A stretch of DNA of 64,000 nt from Bradyrhizobium prioriisuperbiae. GTDB lineage: Bacteria > Pseudomonadota > Alphaproteobacteria > Rhizobiales > Xanthobacteraceae. Where the stretch lies: assembly GCF_032397745.1 (NCBI RefSeq), contig NZ_CP135921.1, positions 7,552,501 to 7,616,500 of the forward strand, written 5' to 3'. Below, piece by piece: positions 56,600-64,000 of this stretch; the first letter of the stretch is position 1; each line of letters opens with the position of its first letter. A program made the translations under genes and the position numbers. Under the pieces are notes generated by a model, which did not search any database, was not told the origin of the DNA, and saw only the letters and a program-made list of their open reading frames with translations.

Positions 56600-57354
56600 C
56601 GCACAATGGAGAAGATGCGATTCCAGCGCACCGCAACCGGCCAGCGCCAGATCTGCCACGCTTGCTCGCCTTCTGCGATCGAGAAGAAGATCATCTGGGC
56701 CCGACCGACGACGTTCTCCAGCGGCACATAGCCCACCTGCGACAGCACGCGGCTGTCGGTGGAGTTATCGCGGTTGTCGCCCATCATGAAGAAGTGGCCG
56801 GGCGGCACGGTATAAACGGTGGTGTTGTCGTAGAAACCGTTGTCGACGCAATCGAGCGTCTCATAAGACACGCCGTTGGGCAGCGTTTCCTTCCAGCGCT
56901 TGACGCGCGCGGTCGCATCCGAGCCGCAGGGATCCTCGCCGACGAAATCCGACAGCCGCTCGCGCGGCACCGGCTTCTCGTTGATGTAGAGTTGCCCCTC
57001 CTTGACCTGGATGCGGTCGCCCGGAAGCCCGATCACGCGCTTGATGTAATCGGTGGTGTCGTCCTTCGGCAGCCGGAACACGACGATGTCGCCGCGCGAG
57101 GGTTCGGAGCCGAAAATCCGGCCGGAGAACAAAGGCGGCGACAGCGGGATCGAATAGTGGCTGTAGCCGTAGGAATATTTCGAGACGAACAGATAGTCGC
57201 CGACCAGCAGCGTCGCCTTCATCGAACCCGATGGGATGTTGAACGGCTGAAACAGGAAGGTTCGGATGACCAGCGCGATAATGAGCGCATGAATGACGAC
57301 ACGGACGGTTTCACCAACGCCGCCCTCGGTCTTGGTCCCAGATGTCACGCTCAT
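56596..57354 (-). CDS. lepB: Signal peptidase I
   Basis: A 252-residue inner-membrane protease that removes Sec and Tat signal peptides. One N-terminal helix (about 15-35) anchors it. The catalytic Ser is in PSGSMKATL and the Lys in YIKRVIGLPGD; GDNRDNSTDSR is box E. ATG 57354 is the conserved start; the frame to 57444 extends into the upstream gap. It is first in lepB-rnc-era-recO. Confidence 0.96.
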   Translation of the reverse strand: MSVTSGTKTEGGVGETVRVVIHALIIALVIRTFLFQPFNIPSGSMKATLLVGDYLFVSKYSYGYSHYSIPLSPPLFSGRIFGSEPSRGDIVVFRLPKDDTTDYIKRVIGLPGDRIQVKEGQLYINEKPVPRERLSDFVGEDPCGSDATARVKRWKETLPNGVSYETLDCVDNGFYDNTTVYTVPPGHFFMMGDNRDNSTDSRVLSQVGYVPLENVVGRAQMIFFSIAEGEQAWQIWRWPVAVRWNRIFSIVR

Positions 57355-57528
57355 TGCCGTTCTTCGTTCCTGTGGGAGCCGCAAAACGGCCCAATCAAAG
57401 CGCCCGCGGGCGTTGTAGACGGTTGTCCGGGCACGCGCAATCAAGGCACCCGAGAAAACTTGCTAATCATCTGACGAATCAGTGATTTTTAGTTTGAACT
57501 GCGATCGGGGGCGCCTGCCGCCCCGCGA

Positions 57529-57948
57529 TCAGGCTTTGCCCACCTCGACCGCCGAAATTATGACAAAAGCCTGCGCCAGCGGCCAGTCATCGGTGATGGT
57601 GAGGTCGATGCGCGCCTCATGGCCCGGCGGGGTGAGCTGGTCCAGCCGCGCCTTGGCGCCACCGGACAATTTCATGGTCGGCCGGCCACCGGGCAGATTG
57701 ACCACCCCCATGTCCCGCCACCACACCCCAAGCCGGATGCCGGTGCCGAGCGCCTTGCTGCAGGCCTCCTTGGCGGCGAATCGCTTGGCATAGGTGGCCA
57801 CCACCAATTTTGGCACCTTGGCCCGCCGTTCGGCCCGGGCGCGTTCGGATTCGGTGAAAATACGGTCCAGAAACCGCTCACCATGCCGCTCCATCACCTT
57901 CTCGATCCGGCGGATATCGATCAGGTCCGAGCCGATGCCGATGATCAT
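57529..57948 (-). CDS. acpS: Holo-ACP synthase
   Basis: A 139-residue trimeric phosphopantetheinyl transferase that activates acyl carrier protein. [13 protein letters not shown] and [14 protein letters not shown] are the metal and CoA motifs (Asp8 and Glu in AAKE). It overlaps pdxJ by four bases, a pairing common in bacteria. The length is normal. Confidence 0.96.
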   Translation of the reverse strand: MIIGIGSDLIDIRRIEKVMERHGERFLDRIFTESERARAERRAKVPKLVVATYAKRFAAKEACSKALGTGIRLGVWWRDMGVVNLPGGRPTMKLSGGAKARLDQLTPPGHEARIDLTITDDWPLAQAFVIISAVEVGKA

Positions 57949-58712
57949 GCGGGGAGCCCAACCTTCTCACGGCCCCGGGTCATGGCCGCCCGCATGGTTC
58001 GGACGGTCTCACTGAGGCCGACGAACAGCGCCTCGCCCATCATGTAGTGGCCGATGTTGAGTTCGACGATCTGTGGCAGGCCGGCGATGGCCTCGGCGGT
58101 CGCGTAGTCGAGCCCGTGGCCGGCATGCACCTCGAGCCCCACAGACTGCGCCAGCGCCGCACCCGCGACGATTCGCTGCCATTCGGCCTCCGCCTTGTCC
58201 GGCTTGCCGTCGATCACCGCATGGCACCAGGCGCCGGTGTGGATCTCGATCACGGGGGCCTTCAGCCTCGCCGCGGTTTCAATCTGGCTGACATCGGCTG
58301 CGATGAAAAGCGAGACGCGGATGCCGGCGTCGTTCAAACGCGCGATGAACGGTGCCAGCACATTGTGCTGCGCGACCACGTCAAGCCCGCCTTCGGTGGT
58401 CACCTCTTCGCGCCGCTCGGGCACCAGACACACCGCGTGGGGTTTGGTCGCAAGCGAAATCCGCAACATTTCCTGGGTCGCGGCCATCTCGAAGTTCAGC
58501 GGCTTGGAAATCTCGGCCTTCAGGCGCGCCATGTCGTCGTCGCGGATGTGGCGGCGATCCTCGCGCAGATGCGCGGTGATGCCGTCGGCGCCGGCCTCGA
58601 TCGCCAGCAGCGCCGCGCGCACAGGATCCGGCAGGCGGCCGCCGCGGGCATTGCGCAGCGTCGCGACGTGATCGACGTTAATCCCGAGACGCAGCGGAGG
58701 AGCTGTGGACAT
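57945..58712 (-). CDS. pdxJ: Pyridoxine 5'-phosphate synthase
   Basis: A 255-residue TIM-barrel enzyme that joins 1-deoxyxylulose 5-phosphate and aminoacetone phosphate into pyridoxine phosphate. [16 protein letters not shown] opens it; the catalytic Glu and His are in NFEMAAT and [15 protein letters not shown] segments. It lies between rsh (31 bp upstream) and acpS (overlap). Confidence 0.96.
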   Translation of the reverse strand: MSTAPPLRLGINVDHVATLRNARGGRLPDPVRAALLAIEAGADGITAHLREDRRHIRDDDMARLKAEISKPLNFEMAATQEMLRISLATKPHAVCLVPERREEVTTEGGLDVVAQHNVLAPFIARLNDAGIRVSLFIAADVSQIETAARLKAPVIEIHTGAWCHAVIDGKPDKAEAEWQRIVAGAALAQSVGLEVHAGHGLDYATAEAIAGLPQIVELNIGHYMMGEALFVGLSETVRTMRAAMTRGREKVGLPA

Positions 58713-58742
58713 AAGACACTCGCATGAGGACCTGAAAAGGAT

Positions 58743-61031
58743 TCAACCGTTGACGCGCTCGACCCGTGCCACCACGGCCTTGGCACGCAACTGGGCGATG
58801 ATAGCGCTGAGATGCTTGAGGTCATAGACCTCGAGATCGATGGTCAGCTCGGTGAAATCGGGCGATCGGCGGCTCATCGAGATATTGTCGATGTTGCCGT
58901 CGTGCTCGGCGATGACGGTGGCGATCTGGGCGAGACTGCCGGGCTCATTGACGTTCTGCACGAACAGCCGCGCCGGAAACCGCTGCGGCGTGTGCTCGTC
59001 GACGTCCCAGCGCACGTCGAGCCAGCGCTCCGGCATCTCCTCGAAATCCTTCAGCGCCGGCGACTGGATCGGATAGATGGTGATGCCCTCGCCCGGCGCG
59101 ACGATGCCGACGATCCGGTCGCCCGGCACCGCGCCACCGTTGGGTGCGAATTTCACCGGCAGATCGCTGTTGATGCCTCGAATCGGGATCGCGGCCTTGC
59201 CGGTGCCGACCGGGGCCGGCTTGACCTTCGCAGGCCCTTCCTTCTTGGCTCCGAACACGCCGAGCCGCTCTTCCTTGTAATCGGGGTACATCGCGCGCGC
59301 GACATTGGAGGCCTTCATCTCGCCGCGGCCCACGGCCGCCATCACATCCTCGATCGAGGTGCGGGCCAGACGCGGCAGCGCGCCCTTCAGCTTGTCGTCG
59401 GCGTAGGCGATCTTGGCGCGCAGGAACAGCCGCTCGACAATACGGCGTCCGAGACCGGCATACTGGTCGCGGACCGCGGCACGCGTGGCCCGCCGGATCG
59501 CCGCCCTCGCCTTGCCGGTGACCGCAAGCGATTCCCAGGCCGACGGCGGCGCCGATTGCGCCCGCGAAGTCAGCACCTCGACTTCATCGCCATTCTGCAA
59601 TTCCGACGACAGCGGCGAGAACTTGCCGTTGATCTTGCAGCCGACCGCGCTGTTGCCGACGTCGGTGTGCACCGCATAGGCGAAGTCGATCACATTGGCC
59701 TTGCGCGGCAATGCGATCAGCTTTCCCTTCGGCGTAAAGCAGAACACCTGATCGTGGAACAGCTCAAGCTTGGTGTGCTCGAGAAACTCCTCGGGATTGG
59801 CGCTTTCCGACAGCACCTCGATGGTGTGCCGCAGCCAGGCGAACGCATTCGACTCGCGGTTGAGCATCTCCGTCGGCGATCCCACACCCTCCTTGTAGAA
59901 GGCGTGCGCGGCGATGCCGTATTCGGCGATGCGCTCCATTTCCTCGGTCCGGATCTGCAGCTCGACCCGCTGGTTGCCGGGGCCGATCACCGTGGTGTGG
60001 ATCGAGCGATAGTCGTTCTGCTTGGGCGTCGAGATGTAGTCCTTGAACCGCCCCGGCACCACCGGCCAGACCGTGTGGACGATGCCAAGCGCGCGATAGC
60101 ATTCCTCGACCGCCTGCACGACGACACGAAAACCGAAGATGTCGGACAACTGTTCGAAGCCGACGGATTTGCGCTCCATCTTGGTCCAGATCGAAAACGG
60201 CCGCTTGCGGCGGCCCACCACGCGGGCCGCGATGCCGTTCTGCTTCAGGTTCGCGGACAGCTGCGTCTCGATTTCGCCGATCAGATTGCGGTTGCGTTCG
60301 GCCAGCGCGCTGAGCCGCCCGTTGACCACCGCATAGGCCTCGGCGTCGAGTTCGTGGAACGACAGGTCCTCGAGCTCCTCGCGCATCTCATGCATGCCCA
60401 TGCGGCCGGCGAGCGGCGCATAGATATCGATGGTCTCCTCGGCGATGCGCCGGCGTGACGCGGGCGGCACGAATTCCAGCGTGCGCATGTTGTGGAGGCG
60501 GTCGGCGAGCTTGACCAGCAACACGCGGACATCGTTGGCGACGGCCAGCAACAACTTGCGCAGGTTTTCCGCCTGCTTGGCCTCGCGGGAGACGAGCTCG
60601 AGGCGCTTCAGCTTGGTGAGGCCGTCGACCAGCGCCCCGATTTCGTGACCGAAGACCTGGTCGATCTCGGTGCGGGTCGCCTCGGTGTCTTCGATGGTGT
60701 CGTGGAGCAGCGCTGCAACGATCGTTGCATCGTCGAGCTTGAGGTCGGTGAGAATCGCCGCAACCTCGAGCGGGTGTGAAAAGTAGGGATCGCCGGACGC
60801 CCGGGTCTGCTCGCCATGGGCCACCATGGCGTAGACGTAGGCGCGGTTGAGCAGATCTTCGTCGGTATTGGGATTGTAGGCCCTGACCCTCTCGACCAGG
60901 TCATATTGGCGCATCATCCGGGTGGGCGAGCGCTTGGCAGGCTTTGCTACCGGCGCGGGCGGTGGCATTGCGGCGGCAGCAGTGCCGGCCGCGGCTTCCA
61001 TTTGACGGGGACTACGGCGCCAGTACGCCAT
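58743..61031 (-). CDS. rsh: Bifunctional (p)ppGpp synthetase/hydrolase
   Basis: A 762-residue stringent response enzyme. The HD hydrolase domain is at about 60-240 (FSHPLEVAAIL, then the metal site LLHDTIEDT with His110-Asp111); the synthetase domain follows (RKRPFSIWTKMERK, DIFGFRVVV, YRSIHTTV), then TGS (CFTPKGKLIALPRKA) and ACT (about 690-762). All catalytic motifs are intact, so both activities are expected. Two starts are possible: ATG 61031 is used (GAGG 10 bp upstream), while ATG 60917 would drop an Ala/Pro-rich 38-residue tail. rpoZ is just upstream, with a terminator between. Confidence 0.95.
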   Translation of the reverse strand: MAYWRRSPRQMEAAAGTAAAAMPPPAPVAKPAKRSPTRMMRQYDLVERVRAYNPNTDEDLLNRAYVYAMVAHGEQTRASGDPYFSHPLEVAAILTDLKLDDATIVAALLHDTIEDTEATRTEIDQVFGHEIGALVDGLTKLKRLELVSREAKQAENLRKLLLAVANDVRVLLVKLADRLHNMRTLEFVPPASRRRIAEETIDIYAPLAGRMGMHEMREELEDLSFHELDAEAYAVVNGRLSALAERNRNLIGEIETQLSANLKQNGIAARVVGRRKRPFSIWTKMERKSVGFEQLSDIFGFRVVVQAVEECYRALGIVHTVWPVVPGRFKDYISTPKQNDYRSIHTTVIGPGNQRVELQIRTEEMERIAEYGIAAHAFYKEGVGSPTEMLNRESNAFAWLRHTIEVLSESANPEEFLEHTKLELFHDQVFCFTPKGKLIALPRKANVIDFAYAVHTDVGNSAVGCKINGKFSPLSSELQNGDEVEVLTSRAQSAPPSAWESLAVTGKARAAIRRATRAAVRDQYAGLGRRIVERLFLRAKIAYADDKLKGALPRLARTSIEDVMAAVGRGEMKASNVARAMYPDYKEERLGVFGAKKEGPAKVKPAPVGTGKAAIPIRGINSDLPVKFAPNGGAVPGDRIVGIVAPGEGITIYPIQSPALKDFEEMPERWLDVRWDVDEHTPQRFPARLFVQNVNEPGSLAQIATVIAEHDGNIDNISMSRRSPDFTELTIDLEVYDLKHLSAIIAQLRAKAVVARVERVNG

Positions 61032-61137
61032 TTTTCATTACCTCAATGAGTTCCGCCACTTAAGGGGAACCCGCATTCCCATTCCAATCACGACCGAACC
61101 CTATCGCATCAAAACCTCAAAAAAAGTCAATAAATGC

Positions 61138-61165
61138 AAAGGCCCGGAGGATAATCCGGGCCTTT
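61138..61165 (-). terminator. Rho-independent terminator of rpoZ
   Basis: Perfect 11 bp stem AAAGGCCCGGA / TCCGGGCCTTT with a 6 nt loop. In the minus direction a T-rich stretch with TTTTTTT follows. It separates rpoZ from rsh, so rsh probably has its own promoter or relies on read-through. Confidence 0.85.
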
Positions 61166-61212
61166 GACGAATTCGGCAGCGCCCGGTCGGGCTAACACGG
61201 TCGCGGATCGGC

Positions 61213-61605
61213 TTATTCTTCTTCTTCGGGCTGCTCTTCCGGCGGAGCCAGGCCCTCAAGGCCCTTCAGGAGCTCCTCTTCGGTCATCCGTTCGACGGCG
61301 ACCTCTGTGTCGTCGGCATCCACGCTGGCCCCGGCCGAGCCGATCAGCGGAACGGTATCGGGCTCAGGCTCGTCGACTTCGACGAATTTCTGCAGCGAAT
61401 GCACCAGTTCTTCACGCAAATCTTCCGGAGAAACCGTCTGTTCGGCGATTTCGCGCAGCGAAACAACGGGATTCTTGTCATTATCGCGGTCGATCGTGAG
61501 CTGCGAGCCAGACGAAATCATCCGCGCCCGATGCGCGGCCAAAAGAACCAGGTCAAACCGGTTGTCGACCTTGTCAATGCAGTCTTCCACGGTGACGCGC
61601 GCCAT
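61213..61605 (-). CDS. rpoZ: RNA polymerase omega subunit
   Basis: A 130-residue subunit that stabilises beta-prime; in other bacteria it forms part of a ppGpp site. [20 protein letters not shown] and AAHRARMIS are conserved. The C-terminus is long and acidic (PEEEQ-type tail ending in EEEE). It lies upstream of rsh, as in E. coli rpoZ-spoT. Confidence 0.95.
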   Translation of the reverse strand: MARVTVEDCIDKVDNRFDLVLLAAHRARMISSGSQLTIDRDNDKNPVVSLREIAEQTVSPEDLREELVHSLQKFVEVDEPEPDTVPLIGSAGASVDADDTEVAVERMTEEELLKGLEGLAPPEEQPEEEE

Positions 61606-61965
61606 AGACTGTCGCTCCGTTAAATTGGGTCCGATGCTTCAGATTATGCACGCTAGGTATAGCGGACCCGGGTCATGCGCAAGCAACAATTGCATTGCAA
61701 TTTGCATTTTTGGGGCCGTGAGAGCCTAATGGGCAGGCTGCGATTGCAGCACTTTTTGGTGAGCGATTGGTCGCATGGACACCAAAAGGCTTCATTGCTT
61801 CACCAGACTTCGATGCTTCGTTTATTTCCGCGCCTCGGACTGGCTTAAACATCGGACTGGCTTACACAAATGAATTCAAATTCGAAGCATTGAAACGACG
61901 ACCGGACGTGCGGCTGGATGGGCCGCCACAACGTTCACAACAACAAAAATGCGGGACAACGACTA
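61606..61965. other. Divergent region between rpoZ and the NYN gene
   Basis: These 360 bases hold no gene that I can support. ATTGCATTGCAAT at 61689-61701 is symmetric about its central base and lies about 85 bp before rpoZ. The tandem repeat at 61836-61869 lies nearer the NYN gene. Confidence 0.45.
61836..61869. repeat. Two tandem 17 bp repeats
   Basis: CGGACTGGCTTAAACAT is followed directly by CGGACTGGCTTACACAA: 15 of 17 bases match. The pair ends 96 bp before the NYN gene start. It could be a regulator site or a recent duplication. Confidence 0.6.
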
Positions 61966-62607
61966 ATGCCTTCTGCTGCCTCCAACAAGATTGCGCTCTT
62001 TATCGATGGGGCCAATCTCTACGCTACCGCCAAAACACTGGGTTTCGACATCGATTACAAAAGATTGCTGCGCGAATTTCAGGGTCGGGGGACATTGGTC
62101 CGCGCATTTTACTACACCGCGATTATCGAAGATCAGGAATATTCCTCGATTCGTCCGCTGATCGATTGGCTCGACTACAACGGCTACACCGTGGTCACCA
62201 AGGCGACCAAGGAATTCGTCGACCAGGCCGGCCGCCGCAAGGTGAAGGGCAACATGGACATCGAGCTCGCCGTGGATGCCATGGAGCTCGCTGAACATGT
62301 CGACCAGATCGTGCTGTTCTCCGGCGACGGCGATTTCCGCTCGCTGGTCGAGGCCGTTCAGCGCCGCGGCGTCCGCGTCACCGTCATCTCGACGATCGCC
62401 AGCCAGCCGCCAATGATCGCGGACGAGTTGCGCCGTCAGGCGGATGTGTTTACGGATCTGGTTGAATTGCAGTCCAAACTGGGACGCGATCCGGCGGAGC
62501 GCCCTGCTCCGCGCGACCATCGCGAGCCTCGTCACACGCCGCAGTTCCTCCAGCGTAGCACCAGCACGATTGCGCCCAGAGGCGATGAGGAAGAATTCGA
62601 CGACTGA
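61966..62607 (+). CDS. NYN-domain (LabA/DUF88) protein
   Basis: A 213-residue protein with a PIN-like NYN nuclease fold in residues about 8-165. IALFIDGANLYATAK supplies the first acidic residue, KGNMDIELAVDAM the second pair, and LFSGDGDFRSLVEAV the third, so all catalytic acids are kept. Relatives cleave RNA or regulate clock and cell-cycle genes; the target here is unknown. The C-terminus is basic and then acidic (DEEEFDD). It starts at 61966 with a weak site and overlaps the downstream glycosylase gene by 23 bp. Confidence 0.88.
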   Translation: MPSAASNKIALFIDGANLYATAKTLGFDIDYKRLLREFQGRGTLVRAFYYTAIIEDQEYSSIRPLIDWLDYNGYTVVTKATKEFVDQAGRRKVKGNMDIELAVDAMELAEHVDQIVLFSGDGDFRSLVEAVQRRGVRVTVISTIASQPPMIADELRRQADVFTDLVELQSKLGRDPAERPAPRDHREPRHTPQFLQRSTSTIAPRGDEEEFDD

Positions 62608-63298
62608 GGTGACGAAACAGAGCCGGCGGTCCTCCGCCGGCCCTGTTTCACATCGCGTTGCGCTCGAATCAGAACCCGGCCGAGACTGCCCGCTGTGTCC
62701 CCGGCTGGTGGCGTTTCGGGAGGAGCTTCGTGCACGTGAACCGCACTGGTTCAACGCCCCTGTCCTGCCGTTCGGCGACCGCGAGGCCGCACTCCTGATC
62801 GTCGGGCTCGCGCCCGGCCTGCAGGGCGCCAATCGCACCGGCCGCCCCTTCACCGGCGACTATGCCGGCGATCTGCTGTACGGCACGCTGCTCGAATATG
62901 GCTTTGCGCAAGGCGTCTATCAGGCCCGGCCCGATGATGGATTGCAGTTGGTCAATTGCCGGCTTGGCAATGCGGTGCACTGCGTGCCACCGCAGAACAA
63001 GCCACTGCCGATCGAGATCAAGACCTGCCGCCAGTTTCTCACCGCAACCCGCGACGGCATGCCAAACCTCCGTGCCGTGGTGATGCTCGGCCGCGTCGCT
63101 CATGATACGACGCTGAAAGCGTTTGGCATTCGCGCGGCGGAGGCGCCGTTCGGTCATGGCGCCGAACATCAGGCCGGCGAGATCCGCCTGTTCGACAGCT
63201 ATCATTGCTCCCGATACAACACCAACACCGGTGTGCTGACACCCGACATGTTCAGAGCGGTGTTTGCCAGGGTGAAGGCCCATCTGGCCACGACTTAG
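62585..63298 (+). CDS. Uracil-DNA glycosylase, family 5 (UDGb)
   Basis: A 237-residue repair enzyme of the UDGb group, which removes uracil and some other deaminated bases from DNA. Motif 1 is GLAPGLQGANRTGRPF; the iron-sulfur Cys residues are DCPLC, VHCVPP and KTCRQF. The C-terminal motif has DSYHCSRYNTNTG. ATG 62585 is used; GTG 62609 is possible. It overlaps the NYN gene, so the two are cotranslated. Confidence 0.9.
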   Translation: MRKNSTTEVTKQSRRSSAGPVSHRVALESEPGRDCPLCPRLVAFREELRAREPHWFNAPVLPFGDREAALLIVGLAPGLQGANRTGRPFTGDYAGDLLYGTLLEYGFAQGVYQARPDDGLQLVNCRLGNAVHCVPPQNKPLPIEIKTCRQFLTATRDGMPNLRAVVMLGRVAHDTTLKAFGIRAAEAPFGHGAEHQAGEIRLFDSYHCSRYNTNTGVLTPDMFRAVFARVKAHLATT

Positions 63299-63333
63299 TT
63301 AGAGCGCTTCAAATCCGTTCAAGGATAAAGTCA

Positions 63334-63357
63334 CGCGCCGGCGTGATCGCCGGCGCG
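63334..63357. terminator. Hairpin between convergent genes
   Basis: Perfect 10 bp stem CGCGCCGGCG / CGCCGGCGCG with TGAT loop, between the glycosylase stop and the tannase-like stop. It lacks T-runs, so terminator function is only likely. Confidence 0.5.
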
Positions 63358-63376
63358 CGCACCTCACGGCCCGTAC

Positions 63377-64000
63377 TCACGGTCCATATTGGGGGGCCGG
63401 CGTCTGGTTGAAATCATGGTCGTGATCGTCAACACAGCTAAAATTCGCCGCAACGGCGGTGCTGCCGCTCCCCTTGTATTTTGCAATCTTGGGGAAAACG
63501 CAGAGCGGCCGGGTCATCTGGACAGCGGGCGGCGTATCGTTGACGAATTTGGTGGCGAGGATCGTTTCCGGCGCCACGCCCGTCTCGACCCAGGTCACCA
63601 GCGGGGTGAGCGCGTCGAACACGTTGGGGCCCGGGCCGCCGGAACAGTGGTACATCCCCGGCATCATGAACAGTCGGGCATAGTTCTGCGTCCTGCGGAG
63701 CGCCGAATTTCCACCGAACGTGAAGCCCACCTGCTGGACGCCGCGACCGTCGTCGTTCTGTTGCAAGCTAGCCTCTTGAGAGCCGAAGCCATGCCCGTGG
63801 CGCTCTACCAACGCGTTGAAATAGTTGATGCTGCTCTGCGCGGGAATAAGCGGATCCGCCCAGCCGTGATACATGATGAGCTTGCCGCCCTGCTCACGGA
63901 ATCTGCCGAGATCGGTGCTGGTCGCGTTCAGCACCGCGGCAAGCTGATTGTCCACGGTGCGGATGTCGCGATGGAAGTCGAAGTTCGCGAAGTTGGTGGC
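63377..64000 (-). CDS. C-terminal part of a tannase/feruloyl esterase-family protein
   Basis: Partial gene running off the right edge: 207 codons without a stop up to 64000. IMYHGWADPLIPAQSSINYF carries the likely catalytic Asp, and GMYHCSGGPGP the catalytic His and a Cys, as in tannase/feruloyl esterase members. VTWVETGVAPETI follows. The N-terminal part with the nucleophile Ser is outside the window. Such enzymes hydrolyse gallate or ferulate esters of plant material and are usually exported. Confidence 0.85.
   Translation of the reverse strand, partial: ATNFANFDFHRDIRTVDNQLAAVLNATSTDLGRFREQGGKLIMYHGWADPLIPAQSSINYFNALVERHGHGFGSQEASLQQNDDGRGVQQVGFTFGGNSALRRTQNYARLFMMPGMYHCSGGPGPNVFDALTPLVTWVETGVAPETILATKFVNDTPPAVQMTRPLCVFPKIAKYKGSGSTAVAANFSCVDDHDHDFNQTPAPQYGP

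Noticed and set aside
58812..60458. 548-codon plus-strand frame
   Set aside because: Antisense of rsh; Arg/Asp/His-rich with no family resemblance.

Overview
The window is a 64 kb chromosomal piece from a high-GC alphaproteobacterium. The family is most likely Nitrobacteraceae (Bradyrhizobium, Rhodopseudomonas, Tardiphaga or Afipia type). The support is an LdtR-type MarR regulator, a GCG_CRPN small secreted protein, an Asp-rich (non-Zn) type HemB, a single Rsh-type (p)ppGpp enzyme, a K+-insensitive H+-pumping pyrophosphatase, and the housekeeping order glyA-nrdR-ribD-ribE...ribH-nusB-thiL and rpoZ-rsh-pdxJ-acpS-lepB-rnc-era-recO. The genus is an inference; no 16S gene is present. I see no IS element, prophage, CRISPR array or rRNA. 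There is one tRNA, tRNA-Pro(GGG).

Layout. 1-10.6 kb is a mixed accessory stretch: the end of a GDPD-like esterase, a GCG_CRPN peptide, a MarR regulator and membrane protein sharing a GTGTA-N2-TACAC operator, a trypsin-like protease fused to an EndoG/NUC1-type nuclease, a TRIC-like channel, pccB and several small enzymes. 10.6-21.3 kb is a lanthanide-type methanol oxidation island. On the minus strand lie xoxF, a 4-Cys cytochrome c (xoxG-like), a periplasmic binding protein (xoxJ-like) and a CXXCW protein. On the plus strand lie the quinoprotein-relay metallohydrolase, a SoxYZ-like carrier, a NitT/TauT-type ABC importer, a pentapeptide-repeat protein and small secreted proteins. The 530 bp between the two arms holds three TCCCGATG boxes spaced exactly 23 bp apart, at equal distance from both start codons. 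21.3-23.4 kb has small unknowns, including an HExxH protein.

23.4-42.2 kb is conserved core on the minus strand, with a few genes on plus: tRNA-Pro, a MerR regulator, ihfA, fabH-plsX, DUF177, a CBP3-type chaperone, bamE (plus), hppA, thiL-nusB-ribH, a coq7/acyl-CoA synthetase pair inserted in the riboflavin cluster, ribE-ribD-nrdR and glyA. 42.3-51.1 kb has ldtR, hemB, an RDD protein, the N-end-rule transferase, an azoR/HxlR divergent pair, mntH behind a perfect 19 bp palindrome, an MFS exporter and trmO. 51.2-61.6 kb is core: parC, recO, era, rnc, lepB, acpS, pdxJ, rsh, rpoZ. 61.9-64 kb has a NYN-domain protein overlapping a family-5 uracil-DNA glycosylase, then the end of a tannase/feruloyl esterase gene running off the window.

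How the genes work together. The Xox island would oxidise methanol in the periplasm using PQQ and a light lanthanide, pass electrons to the 4-Cys cytochrome, and use the relay proteins and importer for accessory functions that are not established. PlsX-FabH-AcpS feed lipid synthesis. RibD/E/H, ThiL, PdxJ and HemB make cofactors. Rsh and RpoZ link stringent signalling to RNA polymerase. LepB-Rnc-Era-RecO form a translationally coupled operon. The two best candidates for something new are the protease-nuclease fusion at 2.2-4.2 kb and the evenly spaced box array with the unusual importer in the Xox island.
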